Of a DNA stretch of 64,000 nt, positions 42,405-52,621 are shown piece after piece (the first letter of the stretch is position 1; each line of letters opens with the position of its first letter). Location of the stretch: NCBI GenBank assembly GCA_016719485.1, contig JADJZB010000008.1, forward strand, positions 1 to 64,000, in the 5' to 3' direction. The position numbers and the translations under genes are program-made. The stretch is from Holophagales bacterium. GTDB taxonomy: Bacteria > Acidobacteriota > Thermoanaerobaculia > UBA5066. The notes below the pieces were generated by a model, which was not told where the DNA came from, ran no database searches, and worked only from the letters and a program-made list of their open reading frames with translations.

Positions 42405-43108
42405 CGCGGTCCCTTTGAGAAGAGGTCGAAGTCGTGCCGTGAGACGGGGACGAACCGGACCGCGTCGCCGGGCAGGAGAAGCGACGCGCCCTCGCGGCCC
42501 GGGTCGAAGAGTGGAACCGGCGTCCGCCCTACGAGTCTCCAGCCGCCCGGCGTCGCGCGCGGGTAGAGCCCCGTCTGGCCTCCCGCGATCCCGACGCTTC
42601 CGGCCGGCACCCGCAGGCGCGGCGCGGGAAGCCGCGGGGTCGCGAGGCCCGGCGGGAGACCGAGGAGATAGGCGAAGCCGGGTGAGAAGCCGAGGAATGC
42701 GACGCGGTAGGACGCTCCCGCGTGGAGTGCGGCCGCCTCCTCGGGCGCGAGCCCCGCCCCACGGGCGACGTCCGCAAGGTCCGGCGCGCACTCCCCCTCG
42801 TAGCAGACCGGGATCTCGACCGTCCGCTCCGCGGGCGCGAGGGCGAGCCCCGGGGGAGGCAGGAGCGGCATGACGATGCGTTCGATCTCTTCGTGTGTCG
42901 TCGTCCGCGGGTCGAAGACGACGAGGAGCGACGTGTAGGCCGGCCGCAGGTCGACGAGGCCGGGTGGCGGGCTCGCCGCGAGCGCTGCGCGCAGGGCGAG
43001 GACCGCGGCCGTGGCGCTCTCGGACGGTTCGGCGGCCAGGACGGCGAGGAGCGCAGCGTCGCTCGAAGGGACGAGACGGGGAATCGGGGGGGCGTCGTCG
43101 CCGCTCAC
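42401..43108 (-). CDS. pxpB: 5-oxoprolinase subunit B (KipI-like)
   Basis: 235 residues from GTG 43108 (GGGGAGA ahead); the frame is open to 43201 but the added residues are Arg/Gly-rich. Family pattern IPRLVPSSDAALLAVLA at the N terminus, YTSLLVVFDPRTTTHEEIERIV, VEIPVCYEGECAPDLADVA, then FSPGFAYLLGLPP and AGSVGIAGGQTGLYPRATPGGWRLVGRTP. First gene of the operon; the promoter should lie in the 90 bases shared with the divergent gene at 43200. Confidence 0.95.
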   Translation of the reverse strand: MSGDDAPPIPRLVPSSDAALLAVLAAEPSESATAAVLALRAALAASPPPGLVDLRPAYTSLLVVFDPRTTTHEEIERIVMPLLPPPGLALAPAERTVEIPVCYEGECAPDLADVARGAGLAPEEAAALHAGASYRVAFLGFSPGFAYLLGLPPGLATPRLPAPRLRVPAGSVGIAGGQTGLYPRATPGGWRLVGRTPVPLFDPGREGASLLLPGDAVRFVPVSRHDFDLFSKGPR

Positions 43109-43199
43109 TCTCCCCGCACGATACGCGGGAAGCGCTTTCCCTCGACGCCGGGCCGGCCCGGGATTACCGTGGGCCAAAATCGCGCGGAGGGAACGCTTC

Positions 43200-43759
<560 letters not shown>

Positions 43760-43763
<4 letters not shown>

Positions 43764-45223
43764 GCCCAACGCTGGACGCGCTCCTCCCCTCCCCGGCCCG
43801 GTTCCTGGAAGGGCGCCTCGGTCCCCTGCGCAATCCAAGGGTCCTCGCCGGCTACGAGGCGTATTTCGAAGGGCGCGGAAAGGGGATCTCCGAGGCGGTC
43901 GACCGGGCCGGAACGCCCCCTCTCCGGATGTTCGACCGCTTCGGAGCGCGCATCGACGAGGTCGTCTTCCCGCCCGAGTACCGCGAGCTCCTGACGAAGG
44001 GGTACGAGGCCGGCGTCGTCTTCAAGGCCGTCGAGGAGGGGGACCTCCTCGCGTCGTACCAGGTCGGCTACGTGACGTCCTTCTACGATGCGGGGCTCTA
44101 CTGCCCTCACACGGTGTCGCTCTCGACGGCGATCCCGCTCGCCAAGTACGGCTCGGCGGATCTCAGGGCGAAGTACCTCCCGAAGCTCCTGAAGCGGGAC
44201 GACTCCGTCTGGCAGGGGGCGACCTGGATGACCGAGGCGAAGGGGGGCTCGGACCTCGGCTCGTTCGTGGAGACCGTCGCCCGTCCCGACGGCGACCGCT
44301 GGCTCCTGACGGGCGAGAAGTACTTCACGAGCAACGTCGGCGCCGAGCTGGCGATCGCAGCGGCCCGCCCGGAAGGCGCACCGGCCGGCGTCCGCGGCCT
44401 CGAGCTCTTCCTCGTGCCGCAGCGGCGCGACGACGGCACGCTCAACTTCCGGGTCCGCAGGCTCAAGGACAAGATCGGCACGCGCTCCGTCCCGACCGGC
44501 GAGGTCGAGCTGGACGGCAGCGTCGGGTTCCTCCTCGGCGAGCGCGGCCAGGGGACCTACCTCGTCCTCGAGGCGCTCAACGTCTCACGTGTCTGCAACA
44601 GCGTCGGAGCGGTCGCGCTGACGCAGCGGGCGCTCCACGAGGCCTGGAGCTTCGCGAAGGGACGCGTCGCGTTCGGAAAGCCGGTCGCCGAGCAGCCCCT
44701 CTTCGCGCGCCAGGCGCGGGAGCGGCACGAGACGCTCCTCGACGCGTTCGCCCTCGCCTGGGAGGCGGTGACGCTTCTTTCGGAGGTCTGGCGCGAGACG
44801 CCGCGCTACTCCGACCGCTACCACCTCTTCCGGCTGGTGGCCCACCTCTCGAAGTACTGGACGGCCGAGGTCGCCGTGCAGACGGCGAAGTGGGCGATGG
44901 AGGCGCACGGCGGCGCCGGCATCCTCACCGACTACCCCGTCGAGAGGCTCCTGCGCGAGGCGATGATCCTGGGGATCTGGGAAGGGACGCCGCACCGGCA
45001 GATCCTCGACGGCATGGAGGTCGTCGAGAAGAAGAGAGTCCACGTCCCGCTCCTCGACGGGATCGCCGCGCGGGGGGGGAACCCCGTCGCCCTCGCAATG
45101 TCCCGGTCGGAGGTCGACGAGTGGCTCGCCCTTCCCGCGGAGCGCAAGGAGGCCGAGTCGGAGCGCGTCTTCGCCCGGCTCGCCGGGACGGTGGCCCGAG
45201 AGCTGCGCCGCGCGACGACCTGA
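43760..45223 (+). CDS. Acyl-CoA dehydrogenase, AidB-like
   Basis: 487 residues from ATG 43760. The longer-than-usual chain and motifs fit the AidB branch: GATWMTEAKGGSDLGS (flavin strand), WLLTGEKYFTSNVGAELAIAAARPEGAPAG, RRLKDKIGTRSVPTGEVELDG, NVSRVCNSVGAVALTQRALHEAWSFAKGRVAFGKPV, then EAHGGAGILTDYPVERLLREAMILGIWEGTPHRQILDGMEV with the WEGT signature. It oxidises an acyl-CoA-like substrate or protects from alkylation damage. The poly-G is only six bases ahead, so its binding site and promoter cannot be judged. Confidence 0.9.
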
Positions 45224-45246
45224 TGGCGGAACGGAGAGGACGCGGG

Positions 45247-45261
45247 CCGGGCGATGCCCGG
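45247..45261. terminator. Short hairpin between convergent genes
   Basis: CCGGGC-GAT-GCCCGG between the dehydrogenase stop (45223) and the stop of the nucleotidyltransferase-like gene (45268). Six-base stem, no T tract. Confidence 0.35.
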
Positions 45262-45267
45262 AGGGGC

Positions 45268-45759
45268 TCAGGCGTCCCGAGTCCTCTCGAGCTCCACGAG
45301 CGTCGCCCGAAGCGTCGGGAGCACGGCGACGTCCTTCGGCCGGCCGGTGGCCGCCTTCAGCTCGACCAGGCGACGCAGGGAAAGCACTCGGGCCGACAGG
45401 TCGGGCCCGACCCGCATCTCCTCGCTGTCCGGGAGCAGGTCGTCGTAGGAAAGGCCGTCGTCGATCGCCCCGAGCGCGTCGAGCGGACCGCAGGTCGTCT
45501 GCAGAAGGTTGTGGCCCGGCCCGAGCAGATGTTGCGCCTCGGGGACGAGCCCCCGCGGATCGTGCCGATACCGGGCATCGATCGACCGGAGCGCGACAAG
45601 CAGGCGACGGACGTTGTCCGGGGTACGCCGGTGCACGATGTCGAGGTCGAGGGTCACGACGGGCGCCCCGCGCAGGATGGCCGAGATCCCTCCGACGACG
45701 ATGAACTCCACCTCGTGCGCCGCGAGCACCGTCAGCGCGCGCCGGAAGTCGAACGTCAT
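45268..45759 (-). CDS. Nucleotidyltransferase-fold protein of a two-gene module
   Basis: 163 residues from ATG 45759, overlapping the upstream stop by ATGA. The core FIVVGGISAILRGAPVVTLDLDIVHRRTPDNVRRLLVAL carries the G-G...D-x-D layout of polymerase-beta-like nucleotidyltransferases (AbiEii/DUF6036 style: VGG-x-A and the D-L-D-I strand). The short length and coupling to a tiny partner suggest a toxin-antitoxin or tRNA-modifying accessory module. Which of the two is toxic cannot be told here. Confidence 0.75.
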   Translation of the reverse strand: MTFDFRRALTVLAAHEVEFIVVGGISAILRGAPVVTLDLDIVHRRTPDNVRRLLVALRSIDARYRHDPRGLVPEAQHLLGPGHNLLQTTCGPLDALGAIDDGLSYDDLLPDSEEMRVGPDLSARVLSLRRLVELKAATGRPKDVAVLPTLRATLVELERTRDA

Positions 45760-45974
45760 CGGGACGCGGGGATCTGGAGCGCCCGCAGCTCCTCGATCCC
45801 GTTGGCGGACGAGCTCGCCTCGTCGAGCCGTTCGGCCGGGGTCAGCCGCAGGAACATTCGGATGAGCGTCAGGTCGACACCCTCCTCGTTGTAGGCGCCC
45901 GCCGCAAGCCCGTCCGCGACGAAGGGCGCCTCCTCTCTCCTCGGCTCGACCTCGTCCGACATGACCTTCATCAT
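45756..45974 (-). CDS. Small partner protein of the nucleotidyltransferase module
   Basis: 72 residues from ATG 45974 (ATG 45971 and 45962 are alternatives; an AAGG lies just before 45962). The central LIRMFLRLTPAERLDEASSSANGIEELRAL resembles the L-x-x-TPAERL helix found in small proteins encoded before nucleotidyltransferase-like genes in many genomes. The stop overlaps the next start by ATGA, which argues that it is real. Its frame continues open upstream, antisense to no gene of its own. Confidence 0.6.
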   Translation of the reverse strand: MMKVMSDEVEPRREEAPFVADGLAAGAYNEEGVDLTLIRMFLRLTPAERLDEASSSANGIEELRALQIPASR

Positions 45975-46048
45975 AGCCAACGTCACAGCCCGTCTGCCGG
46001 CGTCCACGGCGCCGAGCGCTCCGTGCCGTCCGGGACGCGGGCGCCGGC

Positions 46049-47467
46049 TCAGCGCAGGACGAGCATCCGTTCCTCGGTCATCTCGAGGAACGCCGAGGCG
46101 GGCCCTTCGCGCCCCGTTCCCGAAGCCTTGACGCCGCCGTAGGGCATCGGGTCGCTGCGCCAGGTCGGGACGTCCCCCTGGATGACCGCCCCGACCTCGA
46201 GCGTCTCCCACGCGCGGCGCACCTTCGCGACGTCGTGGCTGAAGACGCCCGCCTGGAGCCCGTAGCGCGAGGCGTTCACGCGGGCGAGCGCTTCTTCGAA
46301 GGAGTCGTACGTCGAGAGGACCGCGCCGGGGCCGAAGAGCTCGCCGGCCACGATCGGCTCCTCGTCCGGGACGCCGTCGAGAAGCGCCGGGGAAACCATC
46401 GCGCCCTCCGCCGTCCCTCCCGCCAGGAGCGTCCCTCCCGCGGCTTTCGCCGATGCGATCCACTCCAGCACGCGGTCGCGGTTGGCGGCGTCGATCATCG
46501 GCCCGCAGAGGGTCGAAGGCAGGGACGGGTCCCCCTTCGGAAAGGCCTCGGTCGCCTCGACGAGGAGGGCCCTCAGGCGCGCGGCCACGTCGCGATGCAC
46601 GAGGACCCGCTGCACGCTGATGCACGACTGCCCCGCCCAGGCGTACGCCGCGGCCGCGATCCGGCGCGCCACGTCGGGAAGGTCGTCCCAGTCGGGCTCG
46701 ACGATGACCGCGGCGTTTCCTCCGAGCTCGAGGGCGACGCGCCGGTCCCAGGCCTTCTTCCGGAGCGCAAGGCCGACCTCGGCCGAGCCGGTGAACGTGA
46801 GGAGAGCGAAGCGGGGATCGGAGACGAGCGCCTCGGCGTCGGCTGCCCGCGCGGGTACGACGGAGAGCGCCCCGTCGGGGAGCCCGGCGCGCTGGAGCGC
46901 GGCGGCGAGAAGGAGAGCCGCCGTTGGTGTCTGGCTCGCGGGCTTGAGGACGACCGGGCAGCTTGCCGCGACCGCGGGGGCGAGCTTGTGCGCGACGAGG
47001 TTGAGGGGAAAGTTGAACGGCGTGATCGCGAGGACCGGCCCGATCGGCACCCGTTTCGTCAGGGCGATCCGCCCGGCGCCGCTCGCGAAGCCGGAGAGAT
47101 CGCGCGCGACGAGCTCGGGGAATCGGGCCACGTGCGCCGCCGCCAGGAGGGTGTCCCCCGCGCGTTCCACCTCTCCCCGGGCGAGGGCGATGGGCTTGCC
47201 CGCCTCTTCGACGATCGCACGGGCGACCTCTTCCTTCCGGCCGAGGAGGTCGGCGCGCGCCGCCTCGAGAATCGCCCCGCGTTTCTCGGCGGCGAGAGCC
47301 GCCATCGCCCGGGCCGCCCCCAGAGCGGCCTCCGCCGCGCGGTCGAGGGTCGACGGCCCTGCCCGCGCCACGCGCGAGACCGGCGATCCGTCCCACGGCG
47401 AACGGACGACGGTCGCGTCGTCACCCTCTTCCCACACGCCGCCGAGGAAGAGCTTCGTCTCTCTCAT
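46049..47467 (-). CDS. Aldehyde dehydrogenase (NAD(P)-dependent)
   Basis: 472 residues from ATG 47467, overlapping the channel gene stop by ATGA. Active-site Cys in AYAWAGQSCISVQRV, general base Glu in ALELGGNAAVIVE, cofactor strand FTGSAEVG, and ITPFNFPLNLVAHKLAPAVAASCPVVLKPA. The pattern GQSCISVQR is that of glyceraldehyde-3-phosphate/lactaldehyde-type family members. Cytosolic. Coupling to a mechanosensitive channel is odd and no pathway is evident. Confidence 0.93.
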   Translation of the reverse strand: MRETKLFLGGVWEEGDDATVVRSPWDGSPVSRVARAGPSTLDRAAEAALGAARAMAALAAEKRGAILEAARADLLGRKEEVARAIVEEAGKPIALARGEVERAGDTLLAAAHVARFPELVARDLSGFASGAGRIALTKRVPIGPVLAITPFNFPLNLVAHKLAPAVAASCPVVLKPASQTPTAALLLAAALQRAGLPDGALSVVPARAADAEALVSDPRFALLTFTGSAEVGLALRKKAWDRRVALELGGNAAVIVEPDWDDLPDVARRIAAAAYAWAGQSCISVQRVLVHRDVAARLRALLVEATEAFPKGDPSLPSTLCGPMIDAANRDRVLEWIASAKAAGGTLLAGGTAEGAMVSPALLDGVPDEEPIVAGELFGPGAVLSTYDSFEEALARVNASRYGLQAGVFSHDVAKVRRAWETLEVGAVIQGDVPTWRSDPMPYGGVKASGTGREGPASAFLEMTEERMLVLR

Positions 47468-49047
47468 TTCCCGTCCCTCTCGGAGCCCCGGGCCTGCGGG
47501 CCGAGGCCGAAGAAGCGTTCGATCTTCGTCACGAGGGAGACGTGCGCCGCCTCGATGCGGTGGCGGCGGGATTCCTCGGAGAGTCCCTCGGTCGCCGTCG
47601 CGAGCTCCACCTGGCGCGCCGCGAGGATCCTCGACACCGCTTCGGCGATGGCGGGACGCTCGTGGAGGATCTCCCTGAACATTTCCTTGCCGAGACGCCA
47701 GCACTCCGTCTCGCCCACGGCGATCACCGTCGCGCGCCGCGGTTCGCCGGTCAGCATCCCCATTTCGCCGAAGATGCCGGGGGCCGTGATCCGGCTGACG
47801 AGGCGCGGAGGGGCGTCGGGGACCTCGATGCGAACGTCTCCCGCGCCGCGCGTGAGGATGTAGAGGTCGTGCACCTGCCGTCCCTGGACGACCATCGCCT
47901 CACCGGGGGCGAACGGGGCGCGGACGAGTCCGGGCGCGAGTCGCTCGCGTTCCTCGGCGGTCAGCGCAGCGAAGAGCGGCACGCTCTCCAGGGCCGCGAG
48001 CCGTGCCTCGTCGTCTCGCTTCGCCTGGCGCGTGCGGTGCCCCTCCTCCTCCACCGTGACGAAGTTCGCCGTGGCCGGTCTCGACAGGGCAATCCCGGCA
48101 CGTCGGAGGGCGTAGAGGACGCGCGTTCTCACGATCGAGTCCGTCGGATCGTCCAGGAGGAGGTCGGTCAGCCAGTAGCGGACCGCGTACGAGGCCCAGC
48201 TCTCACGGAAGTCCATCAGGACGACGCTCGGTGCCGGCTCGGCCGCGACGTTCGGGATCGGCTCGCGCGTCAGCGCCTCGCGCACCGTCTCGAGGACGGT
48301 GACCGGCGAGGTCCGGTAATCGACCCCGAAGGTGACCCACCGCCTCTCGAGCGGCGGCCGGCGTCCTCCGGCCTTCCCGAGAAGGAGGAGCGGCGTCTTC
48401 ACGAGGACGCTGTTGGGGATGAGGAGGGTGTCGCCGTTGCGGGTCTCCACCGCCGTGTGCCGCCAGGCCGTCTCGCGGACCCGGCCGGACGTGTCGCCGA
48501 ACTTCACCCAGTCTCCCGGCTCGACGGCCCCTTCGAGCTGGAGGGCGATGCCTCCCATGACGTTCGCGAGGGTGTCCTGCAGCGAGAACCCGATGACGGC
48601 CGTGACGACCGCCGACGTCGCGACGATCCCGGTGACGTCGACCTGGTGGACCGAGAAGAGCCAGATCAGGAGGGCCACGAACGAGAGCCCGACCGCGAGG
48701 TCCCGCGCGATGCGCGGGACCCGCACCCGGGCCCGGGGGAGGAGCAGGTCGAAGAGGACGACCGCGGCCAGGCCGAGGAAGGCGATCCCCTGCAGGAGAA
48801 GGGCGATGAAGAGGATGGTGGGCGCCGCGCTCGGGAGCTCGAGAAAGGCGAGAGCTCCGATTCCACGGAGGAGGACGGAGACGCCGAAAACCAGGGCCAG
48901 CCGAACGATGCGGCCCCTCGCTTCGCGCACGGCGACGAAGAGGAGCGCCGACCCCAGCAGGAAGGCGACCCCGAGCCGGATCGATTCCGGCGAGAAGACG
49001 GGTAAGGCGCCGGGTCCGGGCATGGGAGCGGAGGACGAAACTAACAC
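47464..49047 (-). CDS. MscS-type mechanosensitive channel with C-terminal cNMP-binding domain
   Basis: 527 residues from GTG 49047 (ATG 49023 possible). Four helices precede the pore and beta domain, which read IGFSLQDTLANVMGGIALQLEGAVEPGDWVKFGDTSGRVRETAWRHTAVETRNGDTLLIPNS, the MscS core. A cNMP/CRP-like domain follows at about 355-480 (VPLFAALTAEERERLAPGLV...EAMVVQGRQVHDLYILTRGAGDVRIEV, then IFGEMGMLTGEPRRATVIA). Such channels may be gated by nucleotide as well as tension. Inner membrane. Its stop overlaps the aldehyde dehydrogenase start. Confidence 0.92.
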   Translation of the reverse strand: MLVSSSAPMPGPGALPVFSPESIRLGVAFLLGSALLFVAVREARGRIVRLALVFGVSVLLRGIGALAFLELPSAAPTILFIALLLQGIAFLGLAAVVLFDLLLPRARVRVPRIARDLAVGLSFVALLIWLFSVHQVDVTGIVATSAVVTAVIGFSLQDTLANVMGGIALQLEGAVEPGDWVKFGDTSGRVRETAWRHTAVETRNGDTLLIPNSVLVKTPLLLLGKAGGRRPPLERRWVTFGVDYRTSPVTVLETVREALTREPIPNVAAEPAPSVVLMDFRESWASYAVRYWLTDLLLDDPTDSIVRTRVLYALRRAGIALSRPATANFVTVEEEGHRTRQAKRDDEARLAALESVPLFAALTAEERERLAPGLVRAPFAPGEAMVVQGRQVHDLYILTRGAGDVRIEVPDAPPRLVSRITAPGIFGEMGMLTGEPRRATVIAVGETECWRLGKEMFREILHERPAIAEAVSRILAARQVELATATEGLSEESRRHRIEAAHVSLVTKIERFFGLGPQARGSERDGK

Positions 49048-49175
49048 GGAGAGGGACGGGGGGTGCCCCGGTTCGGTAGGATCGGGAGAGAAACGGTCCC
49101 GACGGTTGGCAGCGACCGTGCGGACGACGAAAGACGTCGCGGGCCTCGACGGGCACCGCGCTCGGGGAGAAGGCG

Positions 49176-50402
49176 ATGACAGAGAACGCGACGCTCGAGA
49201 CGACCCGTGGAACCGAGACTCTCATCGACCTCGAGAGCCGGTACGGCGCCCACAACTACCACCCTCTCGACGTCGTCTGCACGAAGGGGGAGGGGATCTG
49301 GCTCACGGACGTGGAGGGGAAGAGGTACATGGACTTCCTCGCCGCCTACTCCGCCGTGAACCAGGGGCACAACCACCCGCGGATCGCCGAGGCGATGATC
49401 CGCCAGGTCCGCCGCCTCGCCCTCACGAGCCGGGCGTTCCGCAACGACCAGTTTCCCCCGCTTCTCGAGAAGCTCTGCCGCCTCAGCGGCTTCGACAAGG
49501 CCCTCCTGATGAACAGCGGCGCCGAGGCCGTCGAGACGGCGATCAAGGCGATGCGCAAGTGGGCCTACGACGTGAAGGGGGTCCCGTACCCGAAGGCCGA
49601 GATCATCGTGGCGGAGGGGAACTTCCACGGCCGGACCACGACGATCGTCGGCTTCTCGACCGACCCCGACTCGACGAGCCGCTTCGGCCCCTTCACGCCC
49701 GGATTCCGGATCGTCGCGTACGGCTCGGTCGCCGCCGTCGAGGCCGCGATCACGCCCGAGACGGCCGCCATCTTCGTCGAGCCGATCCAGGGCGAGGGGG
49801 GCGTCGTCATCCCGCCGGACGGCTACCTCCGCGGCCTGCGCGAGCTCGCCGACCGGCACAACTGCCTCCTGATCCTCGACGAGATCCAGTCGGGCCTCGG
49901 CCGCACGGGCAAGCTCTTCGCGTTCGAGCACGAGGGGATCCGCCCCGACGGCGTCACGATCGGCAAGGCCCTCTCGGGCGGCTTCTACCCCGTCAGCGCC
50001 TTCCTCTCCTCGAACGCGGTCATGGACGTCTTCACCCCCGGCATCCACGGCTCGACGTATGGCGGAAACCCCCTCGCGTGCGCCGTCGCCTCCGAGGCGC
50101 TCGACGTCCTCGTCGACGAGCGGCTCGTCGAGCGGGCCGCCGAGCTCGGGCTCCACCTCGAGGCGCGGCTGCGCGGGATGAAGACCGGCAAGATCGAGGA
50201 GATCCGCGTCCGCGGCCTCTGGGCCGGAGTGCAGCTGAAGGTCTCGGCGGGACTCGCGCGCCCCTACTGCTACGCGCTGAAGGAGCGAGGGATGCTCTGC
50301 AAGGACACGCACGAGCAGACGATCCGCCTCGCGCCGCCGCTCGTCATCGCGCGCGAGGAGATCGACTGGGCGGTGGACCAGCTCGACGCGGTCCTGGCCT
50401 GA
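49176..50402 (+). CDS. rocD: Ornithine aminotransferase
   Basis: 408 residues from ATG 49176 (GGAGAAGG ahead). PLP lysine in TIGKALSGGFYPVSAF, PLP-binding LILDEIQSGLGRTGKLFAFEHEG, and the N-terminal signature SRYGAHNYHPLDVVCTKGEGIWLTDVEGKRYMDFLAAYSAVNQGHNHPRI that distinguishes OAT from other class III enzymes. Converts ornithine plus 2-oxoglutarate to glutamate semialdehyde and glutamate. Divergent from the channel gene, no operon partner. Confidence 0.95.
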   Translation: MTENATLETTRGTETLIDLESRYGAHNYHPLDVVCTKGEGIWLTDVEGKRYMDFLAAYSAVNQGHNHPRIAEAMIRQVRRLALTSRAFRNDQFPPLLEKLCRLSGFDKALLMNSGAEAVETAIKAMRKWAYDVKGVPYPKAEIIVAEGNFHGRTTTIVGFSTDPDSTSRFGPFTPGFRIVAYGSVAAVEAAITPETAAIFVEPIQGEGGVVIPPDGYLRGLRELADRHNCLLILDEIQSGLGRTGKLFAFEHEGIRPDGVTIGKALSGGFYPVSAFLSSNAVMDVFTPGIHGSTYGGNPLACAVASEALDVLVDERLVERAAELGLHLEARLRGMKTGKIEEIRVRGLWAGVQLKVSAGLARPYCYALKERGMLCKDTHEQTIRLAPPLVIAREEIDWAVDQLDAVLA

Positions 50403-50439
50403 CGCGCAGAGGGCCCCAGTCCCGGTAAACTGAGGGGCT

Positions 50440-52578
50440 TTGCGCCGACTTCGCGCGGCCCTTCGGGCCATCCTCTCCCTCCTCGCGCTCTCCTCCTCCG
50501 GTCTCGCCCAGAGGCCGGAGGAACCTCTCGTCGCCCTCGTCGCGACGCGCGAGGTCGTCCTGGACGGGCGGCTCGGAGACCCCCTGTGGAAGGACGCCCC
50601 CGTCCTCGACCGCTTCACGCAGCAGGCCCCCGACGAGGGCCAGCCGGCGACGGAGCGGACGGAAATCCGCGTCGTCGTCACGCCGCGGGCGGTCGTCGTC
50701 GGCGTCGTCTGCGTCGACCGCGAGGCCAAGCCGGTCGCGGCGCGCAACTACGAACGGGACGGCGACTTCGACGCCGACGACTGGGTGATGATCGTCCTCG
50801 ACACCTACCTCGACCGCCGGAACGCGGCGATCTTCGCCGTCAACCCGCTCGGCACCCAGTGGGACGCCCTCGTCACGAACGAGGGCGAGGAGGAGGACGA
50901 GTGGGACGCGATCTGGGAGTCGCGGACCTCGGTCGGCCCGGACGGCTGGCGCGCGGAAGTCGCGATCCCGCTCTCCGCCCTCCGCGCTCCCGCCGGCGCG
51001 ACCTCTTTCGGCTTCAACGTCTTCCGGATGCTCCGGCGCCGCCAGGAGACCTCGGCCTGGGGCGGGTGGCGGCGCGAGGCGGGGCCGAACCGGATCTCGA
51101 TGGCGGGGACGCTGACCGGTTTCCGGCTCGAGCGGCGTCTCCCGCTCGTCCTCAAGCCGTTCCTCCTGACCGGGTACGACCACGACGTCCGCGAGGCCGG
51201 GGGCTCGTACCGAAACGGCGCGCGCCTCGACGCCGGGCTCGACGCGAAGGTGGGCGTGACGCCGACGCTCGTCCTCGACGCGACGGTGAGGACCGACTTC
51301 GCGCAGGTCGAGTCGGACACGCAGCGCGTCAACCTCACCCGCTTCCCGCTCTTCTTCCCCGAGAAGCGCGAGTTCTTCCTCGAGCGGATCGGCTTCACGC
51401 GGTTCGGCCAGCAGCAGCTCGGCGAGATCTTCTACTCCCGGCGCATCGGCCTCTCTTCCGACGGGGAGCCGGTCCCCATCGTCGGCGGGGCGCGTCTGAC
51501 GGGAAACGTCGGCCGGACCGAGGTCGGCGTCATCGCGGTCCGGCAGGACGAGTCCCTCGGACTCCCCGAGACGGACTTCTACGTCGCCCGCGTGCGGCAC
51601 CCGCTCGGCGCGCGCTCCTCCGTCGGCGCGATCTTCACCGACCGGGAAGGAGGTCCCGCCGGGAAGGAATGGAACCGGGCCGCCGGTGTCGACCTCGACT
51701 GGAAGCCGACGGAAACGCTCGCGTTCACCGCCTTCTGGGCCACGACGCGCGACCCCGAGGGGCGACCGGACACCGACGGCTGGCGCGTCTCCGGCCAGTT
51801 CGACGACGGCAGCTGGCAGCTCTACTCGAGCCTGAAGCGCTACGACGAGGACTTCGATCCCGGGATCGGCTTCGTTCCCCGAACGGGCATCACGAACCTC
51901 TTCGGCCGCGCGGCCCGCCGCTTCTACCCCGCGGGCGGGTTCGTGAGGGAGTGGGGCGTCGGGGCCGAGGTCGATTACTTCGAGGACCCCGCCGGCGACC
52001 CCGTCGGGCGCGAGATCCAGCTGGAAATGTGGGCCGAGGGGCGCGACGCGAGCTACGCCAGGGCGGAGCCTTTCTCCAGCGAGTGGGACCGCCTCGACGA
52101 ACCGTTCGAGATCAGCGCCGGCATCCACGTCCCCGAGGGCGCCTACTGGAACCGGCGGCACGCGGTCGAGGCCGGCACGAGCAAGGCCGTCGCGCTCTCG
52201 GCGAGCGGGAGCGTCGAGTGGGGGACGTTCTACGGCGGGCACCTCGAGACGTACGAAGGACAGCTCTCCTGGCGCCCGAACCCTCACCTCCTCTTGGCGC
52301 TGACCGAGGAGTACAACGACGTGAGGCTCCCCGGGGGCGCCTTCACGACCTCGCTCCTCGGTCTTCGCGGCACCTGGAACTTCTCGAGGTCCCTGCTCCT
52401 GACGGCCTTCACCCAGGTGAACTCGGAGGCGGACGTCGCGAGCCTCAACACGCGCCTGCGCTGGATGTGGCGACCCGGCTCGGACGTCTACCTCGTCTAC
52501 AACCGGGCGACGGGAGAGGGGCTCGAGCGACGGGCGTGGCAGGTCGTCCTGAAGGCGACGTGGGCGATCCTGCCGTGA
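50440..52578 (+). CDS. Exported CBM9-like/DUF5916 outer-membrane barrel protein
   Basis: 712 residues from TTG 50440 (GAGGGG ahead), signal peptide LRAILSLLALSSSGLAQ. Residues 35-200 are a carbohydrate-binding family 9-like domain (VVLDGRLGDPLWKDAPVLDRFTQ...DADDWVMIVLDTYLDRRNAAIFAVNPLG). The rest is beta-barrel type with DUF5916 marks (DFAQVESDTQRVNLTRFPLFFPEKREFFLE, FYSRRIGL, VGGARLTG). An even strand pattern and C-terminal aromatic-rich strands point to the outer membrane. Frequent in Acidobacteriota and Bacteroidota; function unknown. Confidence 0.88.
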   Translation: MRRLRAALRAILSLLALSSSGLAQRPEEPLVALVATREVVLDGRLGDPLWKDAPVLDRFTQQAPDEGQPATERTEIRVVVTPRAVVVGVVCVDREAKPVAARNYERDGDFDADDWVMIVLDTYLDRRNAAIFAVNPLGTQWDALVTNEGEEEDEWDAIWESRTSVGPDGWRAEVAIPLSALRAPAGATSFGFNVFRMLRRRQETSAWGGWRREAGPNRISMAGTLTGFRLERRLPLVLKPFLLTGYDHDVREAGGSYRNGARLDAGLDAKVGVTPTLVLDATVRTDFAQVESDTQRVNLTRFPLFFPEKREFFLERIGFTRFGQQQLGEIFYSRRIGLSSDGEPVPIVGGARLTGNVGRTEVGVIAVRQDESLGLPETDFYVARVRHPLGARSSVGAIFTDREGGPAGKEWNRAAGVDLDWKPTETLAFTAFWATTRDPEGRPDTDGWRVSGQFDDGSWQLYSSLKRYDEDFDPGIGFVPRTGITNLFGRAARRFYPAGGFVREWGVGAEVDYFEDPAGDPVGREIQLEMWAEGRDASYARAEPFSSEWDRLDEPFEISAGIHVPEGAYWNRRHAVEAGTSKAVALSASGSVEWGTFYGGHLETYEGQLSWRPNPHLLLALTEEYNDVRLPGGAFTTSLLGLRGTWNFSRSLLLTAFTQVNSEADVASLNTRLRWMWRPGSDVYLVYNRATGEGLERRAWQVVLKATWAILP

Positions 52579-52621
52579 GAGGCGGAATAGTCCCGGTCCC
52601 GCAGGCGTTGTAGAGGCTCTC

